Positions 18,893 through 24,894 of a DNA stretch of 42,925 bases are shown here, piece by piece. The notes beneath the pieces were generated by a model that saw only the letters and a program-made list of their open reading frames with translations, was not told the DNA's origin and ran no database searches. The first letter of the stretch is position 1, and each line of letters opens with the position of its first letter. Both the position numbers and the translations under genes were made by a program. The stretch is from CAYPNF01 sp964411985 (lineage in GTDB: Bacteria > Verrucomicrobiota > Verrucomicrobiia > Limisphaerales > J093), in NCBI GenBank assembly GCA_964411985.1, contig CAYPNF010000065.1, positions 1-42,925 of the forward strand. The letters are read 5' to 3'.

Positions 18893-19000
18893 AACGATCG
18901 GTGTTGCGCTTGGCCGTACTCAGTGAGGTTTGGAGGATACGAACTAGTTCATCTGCCTCGGCCTTCAGCGAGGCGGTTGAAAGACTTGGGCATTCATTTG
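18891..19000 (-). pseudogene. Possible C-terminal relic of a four-helix-bundle (23S rRNA intervening-sequence type) protein
   Basis: Just after the Nudix gene stop, the minus strand reads in another frame SLSTASLKAEADELVRILQT and SLSTAKRNTDR, then a stop at 18891-18893. The pattern '..EADELVRI...S..TA+.N' matches the last helix of four-helix-bundle proteins. No start codon or earlier helices remain, so it can only be a fragment. The match is from memory of the family and could be chance. The rest of this 174-bp gap shows only the 8-bp repeats. Confidence 0.35.
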
Positions 19001-19002
19001 AT

Positions 19003-19713
19003 TCAGACTTCAAAATTGAATCCTCTTTTCTTCAATTTCTCATATTTGTCGGCGTCGAATCGGAACAGCTGGGCTGGACGATGGCGCCCTGTCATCTGGG
19101 TCTCCTTGAGTGGCACGAGCAGGCCGAAGCTCAGAACCTTTTTGCGGAAGTTCCGTTTGTCCAACTTGGTTTCGAGGATCGCCTCATAGAGATGTTGCAG
19201 TTGCGAGAGGGTAAACTTGCGCGGTAGCAACTCGAAACCGACGGGTTGGTACCTCACCTTGCCCTGGAGCCGGGTCAAACCTGCCTCGAGAATGGTCCCA
19301 TGGTCAAAGGCCAGCCTCGGTATCTGCGAAACGGGAAACCAGCGGGCATCGGACGCATCACTGGCGGCTGCAGCCTTGTGGGCGGCCAGCTTAACCAAGG
19401 CCGAGTAGGCCACGCTCACCACTCGCTCGCGGGGATCCCGATTCACCTCTCCGAAGGTATAGAGCTGTTCCAGAAAGACCTCCGTTAGCCCCGCTTCTTC
19501 CGCCAATTCTCGCCGCGCGGCTTCGTCTAGGGTTTCCGTAACTCGAACGAAGCCGCCGGGAAGAGCCCAGAGACCTTTGAAGGGTTCCAGCCCGCGCTGA
19601 ATCAACAGGACCTTCAGTTCGCCCTCATCGAGGCCGAAGACCACACAGTCCACAGTCAACGCTGCTCGGGGGTACTCGTACGTGTGAGAGATAGTGGGTG
19701 CTTCCTGACTCAT
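19003..19713 (-). CDS. Nudix-winged-helix transcriptional regulator, NrtR/AraR-like
   Basis: The 236-residue protein joins an N-terminal Nudix domain (~10-140) to a C-terminal winged helix-turn-helix (~160-230, PRKFTLSQLQHLYEAILETK then the basic DKRNFRKKVL). This is the NrtR layout. NrtR proteins are known repressors of NAD biosynthesis genes that bind ADP-ribose; a Bacteroides branch (AraR) controls arabinose use. Here the Nudix box is intact at 54-76 (G-x5-E-x7-REL-x-EE-x-GL), unlike many NrtR regulators with degenerate boxes, so hydrolase activity is possible. It heads the NAD/ADP-ribose cluster and is divergent from a glycoside hydrolase operon. A promoter and palindrome lie just upstream, pointing to autoregulation. 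No clear Shine-Dalgarno precedes the ATG. Confidence 0.88.
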   Translation of the reverse strand: MSQEAPTISHTYEYPRAALTVDCVVFGLDEGELKVLLIQRGLEPFKGLWALPGGFVRVTETLDEAARRELAEEAGLTEVFLEQLYTFGEVNRDPRERVVSVAYSALVKLAAHKAAAASDASDARWFPVSQIPRLAFDHGTILEAGLTRLQGKVRYQPVGFELLPRKFTLSQLQHLYEAILETKLDKRNFRKKVLSFGLLVPLKETQMTGRHRPAQLFRFDADKYEKLKKRGFNFEV

Positions 19714-19722
19714 CGTTAGTAA

Positions 19723-19737
19723 GTGTGGTAATTACAC
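19723..19737. promoter_or_regulatory. Second GTGT-N7-ACAC site, near expected regulator transcription start
   Basis: GTGT (19723-19726), 7 bp, ACAC (19734-19737). It has the same core and spacing as the perfect palindrome, with centres 27 bp apart. It lies between the -10 box and the regulator ATG at 19713, over the predicted +1 region. The outer arms are not symmetric, so it would be a weaker site. Confidence 0.4.
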
Positions 19738-19743
19738 CGTCAA

Positions 19744-19772
19744 TGTATAGTGTCATCTAGACACTATGTCAA
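19744..19772 (-). promoter_or_regulatory. Sigma-70-type promoter of the Nudix regulator gene
   Basis: On the minus strand TTGACA (19772-19767) is followed by exactly 17 bp and TATACA (19749-19744). The -35 is perfect and the -10 matches 4 of 6. The expected start is ~19737, leaving a 5' leader of ~24 nt before the ATG at 19713. The spacer is almost wholly filled by the operator palindrome. Confidence 0.7.
19747..19767. promoter_or_regulatory. Perfect 21-bp interrupted palindrome, probable operator
   Basis: Arms ATAGTGTC (19747-19754) and GACACTAT (19760-19767) are exact reverse complements around a 5-bp centre. It overlaps the spacer and both hexamer edges of the regulator promoter, the position expected for repression by blocking RNA polymerase. 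Binding by the adjacent Nudix-winged-helix protein is inferred from proximity and from the known ~21-bp palindromic sites of the NrtR family. It could also act on the divergent gene at 19830. Confidence 0.7.
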
Positions 19773-19829
19773 TAGCCGAATTTTGAATCGTCAGACGCAT
19801 CTGTTGGTGTTAATCCCTTCCAAGAGCGC

Positions 19830-21284
19830 ATGAACCGCCGAACCTTCCTTTCCACGGGAGCCGCTGGGCTCCTATCACCAGCCCTGGGGCTGGGGGCTGA
19901 GTCCGCACCCGTGTTTCGCGAGCGTGGGTACTATCTATGCTTCATGCGGATGCCCACGTTCGGGTTATCGGTCTGGCAAGAGATCCTCGATGGGGTGGCT
20001 GCGGACGGGGGGAATACGGTTCTCCTTTGGATGGGGGGTGCATTCCGTTCGAAGAAGTATCCCGTTACCTGGCAGTGGGCCAAGGACCATGAAAACGTGA
20101 AACACGACTTTGGACGCGACCTGATCGCCCATGCTCATAGGCGGCGAATTCGAGTCTTGCTTGGGTTTACCCCTTTTGGCTACGACGGAGTCAACCAAGT
20201 GCCGATTGAACGCCCCGAGCTGAAGGCGGTCGGTGCGGATGGAAAGCCCGTGGCAGAATTTGGGATTGGGTGTTGGGGGTGGAACCTCTGTCCGGCGAAG
20301 TCCGAGTCTCAGCGTTTCATGCGCGAGTATGTCCGGGAAATGGCCTTTGACTTCTATCCCGAAGCGGACGGTTTGTTCATCGAGTCGAGCGACTACGCGG
20401 TTTGTCATTGCGCCGAATGCGGTCCCAGGTTTTTTGATCACGAATTCGCCTTCGTCAGGGCGATTTCGGATGAGATCTGGGCGCGCCGCGCTGACGCGAC
20501 GGTGGTCGTCTACCCTCACTACTTTTCAGGAGCCAAGTTGCGCTTCTCCTTTAGCGAAGCCACGGCGGCGAAACAGCCATTTGACCCGCGATGGACGCTT
20601 TTCTTCACACCGCATAGCGCGGCCCTGGAGCCAGATCTGATTGCCCGTGCTCGCGGCGCTTGGTGGTGGAACGAAGCTCCTTCGCGGTTCGATATCGCCA
20701 ATATCCGGGCGGGAGCGGTGAAAGCCAGGGCCGCCAAGTGCAGCGGTTACCTTCCGTCTCTCGAGTGTTACAGCTACGTGGTCAGGAAGCCGGAGTTTGG
20801 TGAGCCTTGGCTGGTGGGGAAGCGACAAATCCCTTTCGGGTTCGGGTGGCTGAACAGCGGGGAGAACCCATATCGCGAACTACCGGTGCGTGCCACTCGC
20901 CTGGCCTACCAAGAGCTGGCCGCGAATCCGGATTTGACCGACACAGAGCTCCGCGCGCGCCTCGGGCGAGGGATGTTCGGCGCTGATTGGAGGCCTGAGC
21001 AAGTGGAGGACCTCTTTGAGCTATTCCGCATCTTCAACACCGACCGGGACTGGTCCGTTCCCGGCGCTTTGACTACGCCCGGACTCGTTCAGCACCGGCT
21101 CGAGCACGGAAGACTCGACGCGACCAAACGCGCAGCGCTTCGCGAACAGTTAGATCGCGTTCGGAATATGGCTGCCCGATACCGCGGGGCATCCGCCGAA
21201 GGTGCGCAACAACTCCAACGGATCGCCCAGTGGCTGGCGGACCAGTGGTCTGCCGAAAGCACCAGAACTCTCAATGACCCATGA
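19830..21284 (+). CDS. Tat-exported TIM-barrel, glycoside-hydrolase-like protein
   Basis: The 484-residue protein starts with a Tat-type leader (MNRRTFLSTGAAGLL). The body has features of a (beta/alpha)8 glycosidase-like fold: GYYLCFMRMP at ~32, alternating strand motifs such as NTVLLWMGG and RIRVLLGFTPFGYDG, and GLFIESSDYAVCHCAECG at ~182-198. The last combines a possible catalytic Glu with a C-x-C-x-x-C motif (Cys192, 194, 197), reminiscent of metal-binding cysteines in some GH20/DUF4838-type proteins. I cannot assign a family or substrate with confidence. It is the first gene of an ATGA-coupled operon with a GH140-GH10 protein and a sialidase, and is divergent from the Nudix regulator. A weak AAGAG lies upstream of the ATG. 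Confidence 0.7.
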   Translation: MNRRTFLSTGAAGLLSPALGLGAESAPVFRERGYYLCFMRMPTFGLSVWQEILDGVAADGGNTVLLWMGGAFRSKKYPVTWQWAKDHENVKHDFGRDLIAHAHRRRIRVLLGFTPFGYDGVNQVPIERPELKAVGADGKPVAEFGIGCWGWNLCPAKSESQRFMREYVREMAFDFYPEADGLFIESSDYAVCHCAECGPRFFDHEFAFVRAISDEIWARRADATVVVYPHYFSGAKLRFSFSEATAAKQPFDPRWTLFFTPHSAALEPDLIARARGAWWWNEAPSRFDIANIRAGAVKARAAKCSGYLPSLECYSYVVRKPEFGEPWLVGKRQIPFGFGWLNSGENPYRELPVRATRLAYQELAANPDLTDTELRARLGRGMFGADWRPEQVEDLFELFRIFNTDRDWSVPGALTTPGLVQHRLEHGRLDATKRAALREQLDRVRNMAARYRGASAEGAQQLQRIAQWLADQWSAESTRTLNDP

Positions 21285-23728
21285 ACCGACGCCTTACTCT
21301 CCCCTGTCTCTGTGCTTTGCTGGTGCTCCTCTCGAGTGTGGGGCGAGGCTGGGGCGCGATGCCGGCATTTCCGCTCAAGGTGAGTGGGAGCCAACGGTAT
21401 CTGACCGACCAGGCAGGCACACCGTTCCTGGTTGTTGGCGACACGGCTTGGTCCCTGATCGCACAGCTGAACGAGGAGGATGTTGCACGTTACCTGGATG
21501 ACCGTGCGAGACGTGGGTTCAACTCCATCATTGTGAGCCTCGTTGAGCACAAGTTCGCCTCGAAGGCTCCAGCGAAGATCGATGGCACTCCACCGTTCCT
21601 GAAGGCAGGGGACTTCTCGCAACCCAATCCTGTTTACTTTGACTATGCTTTTCGGGTGGTCGAGGCGGCTAGGCAGAGAGGCATTTCGGTGTGGCTCTGT
21701 CCGGCCTACCTGGGATGGGGCGGCAAGGACGAGGGTTTCTTCCAAGAACTCCAAGCAGCTGGTCCGGCCGTTTTGAAGGCGTATGGACGCTTCGTGGGGG
21801 CTCGATTCAAGGACCTGCCGAACCTCGTATGGATGATGGGTGGGGATTATGCCATGCCGCAAGCGGAGCGGTGGACCGGGCAAGAGCTTGCCCTTGGGTT
21901 GCGCGAAGGTGGCGCGAAACAGATCATGACGGCTCACGGCGGCCAGACCTCGGCCGTCGAGACCTTCGGCGATCAGGCATGGTTGGAGGTAGACAATGTG
22001 TATCGCTATCAGGAGGACTTGTGGCGCCCATTGCAGGCCGCTTGGATCCAACAGCCCACTCGGCCGTTCGTGATGATCGAAAGCGCCTACGAAGGAGAGC
22101 ATAAGTCTACGCCCGACCGAATTCGTCGACAGGCCTGGTGGCCCATGCTCTGTGGAGCCTGTGGCCAGTTCTTTGGCAACAATCCCATCTGGTATTTCGA
22201 CGGCCCCGGCTTCACCAATTTCAAGTCTTCTCCGACGTGGCAGCAGGCGCTGGACAGCACCGGCGCGCGGGATATGACACGGCTTGGCGAGTTTATCCGG
22301 CAGAGACCATGGTGGCTTTGGGTACCCGACCTCCGGGGCGAGTTCATTACTGCCGGGGCAGGCTCTGGAGCGGCCAAAGCCGTGGCCGCCCACACTCGGG
22401 ATTGGAGGACGGCAGTACTTTACATTCCGTCGGATGGCCAAGGGCCTCGATCCCTCACGCTCGATTGCCGCTTGTTTCCCGGCTCAGTCACCGCCCAATG
22501 GTTCAATCCGGCAAAGGATTCACCGCTCCTTTCGCATCCCTCGCCTCTTGCGAATGCCGCTCAGCAGACCCTCACTACGTTCGGCGACAATGGCACCGGA
22601 GCCAACGACTGGGTCTTGGTCCTCGAAGCGACCGGCGAGGTACCCTCCCTGGTCACGCTGGCCCGGAACATTCGGCCTGATTTCCTGCTTGGATCGTTCG
22701 CCAGTGGCCTGGAGAGTTCGGAGGAGCGCAATTCCGCGGCCGGGGATTTCTTCAGGACCAACTTCAATATCATGACCGTGGGCGTGTACATGCAGGGAAC
22801 GCAGCCTCAGCGACTTGGCTACAATTTCAAGACAACGGACGCGTTGATTGATTTTGCCGAGAAGAACCGGCAGAAAGTCTACCTACACCCGCTGATTGGT
22901 GGAGCCGAGTACACCTCACAGTGGGTCTACGAGGATGGGCTATCCTCGGAGGCGTTACTCCATCTTCTGCACGATCGGATCACCACCATCCTTTCCCGGT
23001 ATAAGGGCAGGATTCATTATGTTGATGTGGTGAACGAGGCACTCACTGGCCAGGGGACGAAGGCAGATGGGTCGTTCGACTGGCAGGAAAAGGCCTATCG
23101 AGGCCCTGAGCACGTATGGTTGAAGACGTTGGGGATGTACCAAGGGAAGAAACACCAGTTTCCCAACTACCTGGTTGAGGCATTTCGAACTGCCCGCCAA
23201 GCGGGTGGCCCGGACCTGAAACTGATTCTGAATGAATGGGGTAACGAGACGACCAAGAGCATGCGAGGTCACGCATTCCTGGCCCTGATCCAGGCCTTGC
23301 GAGAAGAGGGGGTTCCGGTCGATGGCGCGGGTCTGCAGCTCCATTGTCGGCTGAAAAAGGGGAAGTTCTGTGGGTGGGCCAGCGATCTTCCCTTCGACTT
23401 TGAAGCCTTCGCAGCCATGCTCCAACTCTACGAGCAGGCCGGGATTGAAGTGCATATCACGGAGTTTGACATTCATCTTGAAGCCAATCCTACGGAGCGA
23501 GATTACGAGTTGCAGGGGCAGTGTTACGCGCGGATCCTGGAATGCGCCCTCAGTTCTCCCGCCGTCAAATCGTTCAAGACTTGGGGTTTCACGGATCGTC
23601 ATTCTTGGAAGGAGAATGGTCAGGACGGTCACCCGCTCTTGCTCAACGAGAACCTCCAGCCGAAACCAGCCTATCTGCGGCAGATCCAGATGTTGGAGAA
23701 ACTCACCCTTACCAAACCGACATCATGA
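21281..23728 (+). CDS. Bimodular exported GH140 (DUF4038)-GH10 enzyme
   Basis: The 815-residue protein has a signal peptide (residues 1-26) and two catalytic modules. Residues ~28-450 match the DUF4038/GH140 (apiosidase-type) fold: RYLTDQAGTPFLVVGDTAW, NLVWMMGGDYA (Asp189), VMIESAYEG, and a following beta-rich domain. Residues ~455-805 match GH10 endo-xylanase: HPLIGG, VDVVNEAL with acid/base Glu586, AGLQLH, VHITEFDIH with nucleophile Glu728, and a final SFKTWGFTDRHSW. GH10 cuts beta-1,4-xylan. GH140 enzymes are known to release apiose from pectin side chains, though many DUF4038 proteins are uncharacterised. The fusion suggests one complex glycan substrate. It overlaps both neighbours by 4 bp. 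Confidence 0.9.
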   Translation: MNRRLTLPCLCALLVLLSSVGRGWGAMPAFPLKVSGSQRYLTDQAGTPFLVVGDTAWSLIAQLNEEDVARYLDDRARRGFNSIIVSLVEHKFASKAPAKIDGTPPFLKAGDFSQPNPVYFDYAFRVVEAARQRGISVWLCPAYLGWGGKDEGFFQELQAAGPAVLKAYGRFVGARFKDLPNLVWMMGGDYAMPQAERWTGQELALGLREGGAKQIMTAHGGQTSAVETFGDQAWLEVDNVYRYQEDLWRPLQAAWIQQPTRPFVMIESAYEGEHKSTPDRIRRQAWWPMLCGACGQFFGNNPIWYFDGPGFTNFKSSPTWQQALDSTGARDMTRLGEFIRQRPWWLWVPDLRGEFITAGAGSGAAKAVAAHTRDWRTAVLYIPSDGQGPRSLTLDCRLFPGSVTAQWFNPAKDSPLLSHPSPLANAAQQTLTTFGDNGTGANDWVLVLEATGEVPSLVTLARNIRPDFLLGSFASGLESSEERNSAAGDFFRTNFNIMTVGVYMQGTQPQRLGYNFKTTDALIDFAEKNRQKVYLHPLIGGAEYTSQWVYEDGLSSEALLHLLHDRITTILSRYKGRIHYVDVVNEALTGQGTKADGSFDWQEKAYRGPEHVWLKTLGMYQGKKHQFPNYLVEAFRTARQAGGPDLKLILNEWGNETTKSMRGHAFLALIQALREEGVPVDGAGLQLHCRLKKGKFCGWASDLPFDFEAFAAMLQLYEQAGIEVHITEFDIHLEANPTERDYELQGQCYARILECALSSPAVKSFKTWGFTDRHSWKENGQDGHPLLLNENLQPKPAYLRQIQMLEKLTLTKPTS

Positions 23729-24858
23729 AACTCCTGACCGACTGGATGAGACTCCTGGCTCCGCTGCTGATGTGGGTCTCCGTTGCGACGATAGGTAGAG
23801 CCTCGGAGGGCATTGTCCGCACGAACGTTTTCGTTTCGGGCCTAGGTGGCTATCACACGTACCGGATTCCCTCGCTCATTGCCACCTCCCGCGGCACTTT
23901 GCTGGCGTTTGCCGAAGGTCGAAAAGGGAGTAGCGGCGATGCGGGTAACATCGATCTCTTGCTTCGGCGCAGTTTGGATCAGGGCGTCACGTGGCAGCCT
24001 GCCCAGACGATCTGGGATGACGGGCCAAATACCTGTGGCAATCCATGTGTCGTCCTGGACCAGGGCACAGGGACGATCTGGCTTTTGCTGACATGGAATC
24101 GCGGAGAGGATGCGGAATCCGAGATTATCGCTCAGAAAAGCCAGGACACGAGGCGTGTCTTTATCACGAGATCGACCGACGATGGATTGAGCTGGGCGCA
24201 ACCCAGGGAGATTACGTCCGCCGTAAAGCGGACGAATTGGACTTGGTATGCAACCGGGCCGGGAGCAGGAATCCAGATCGAACACGGACCTTACCGAGGG
24301 CGATTGGTCATCCCCTGCGATCACATTGAAGCGATGACGCGCAGCTATTTCTCGCATGTCATCTTCTCCGATGACCACGGGTTGACCTGGAAACTCGGAG
24401 GTTCCACACCGAGGGATCAGGTGAATGAGTGCGAGGTGGTGGAATTGACCGGGGGACGGCTCCTGCTCAACATGCGGAACTACGATCCCGCCCAACGCAC
24501 CCGGCAACAAGCGATCAGTGAGGACGGCGGCCTGACCTGGACGAGCCAACGCCACGTGGCTGAACTGATCGAGCCGATCTGCCAGGCCAGCATCCGCCGT
24601 CTCTCCTGGTTGGATCACCGGCAGCGCAGCGTGATTCTGTTCAGCAACCCTGCCAGTACCCGGCGCGAAAACCTCACGGTTCGCGCGAGCTTTGATGAGG
24701 GTCAATCCTGGCCCAGGTCCTTGTTGCTCGATTCGCGTCCGAGCGCCTACTCCTGCCTGGCTCTGCTATCCGACGGCTCCATGGGGATCCTCTACGAAGC
24801 CGGGGACAAGAGCCCCTACGAGAACCTGGTCTTCGTGCGGTTCCTTCACGAGTGGTAG
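23725..24858 (+). CDS. Exported sialidase/neuraminidase-like protein (GH33 type)
   Basis: I place the start at ATG 23725 (ATGA overlap with the upstream stop), giving 377 residues with a signal peptide (residues ~1-26). The upstream extension of the frame would overlap the GH10 module and is rejected. YRIPS at 46-50 is the FRIP-type catalytic arginine motif. Five Asp boxes are visible: RSLDQGVTW, RSTDDGLSW, FSDDHGLTW, ISEDGGLTW and ASFDEGQSW. Further candidate catalytic residues are Arg251 (NMRNY), Arg313/314 and Tyr342 (SAYSCL) with Glu358. A six-bladed sialidase fold releasing terminal sialic acids or related sugars is expected. Last gene of the plus-strand glycan operon. Confidence 0.9.
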   Translation: MKLLTDWMRLLAPLLMWVSVATIGRASEGIVRTNVFVSGLGGYHTYRIPSLIATSRGTLLAFAEGRKGSSGDAGNIDLLLRRSLDQGVTWQPAQTIWDDGPNTCGNPCVVLDQGTGTIWLLLTWNRGEDAESEIIAQKSQDTRRVFITRSTDDGLSWAQPREITSAVKRTNWTWYATGPGAGIQIEHGPYRGRLVIPCDHIEAMTRSYFSHVIFSDDHGLTWKLGGSTPRDQVNECEVVELTGGRLLLNMRNYDPAQRTRQQAISEDGGLTWTSQRHVAELIEPICQASIRRLSWLDHRQRSVILFSNPASTRRENLTVRASFDEGQSWPRSLLLDSRPSAYSCLALLSDGSMGILYEAGDKSPYENLVFVRFLHEW

Positions 24859-24872
24859 TGGTTCAGGCAGGC

Positions 24873-24894
24873 GCGCTCGTTATGTCGCGAGCGC
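24873..24894. terminator. Hairpin at convergent junction with kinase stop codon in the loop
   Basis: GCGCTCG (24873-24879) pairs with CGAGCGC (24888-24894) around an 8-nt loop. The stop codon of the minus-strand histidine kinase (24880-24882) is in the loop, and the sialidase stop is 15 bp upstream. It is G+C-rich without a T-tract and could serve both genes. Confidence 0.45.

Noticed and set aside
21089..22441. 450-codon minus-strand open frame
   Set aside because: It overlaps the well-supported GH-like and GH140-GH10 genes and its translation is low-complexity and unlike any family.
23521..23724. Upstream extension of the sialidase gene
   Set aside because: The extra 68 codons overlap the GH10 catalytic module in another frame; the ATG at 23725 gives a signal peptide and the same ATGA overlap used elsewhere.
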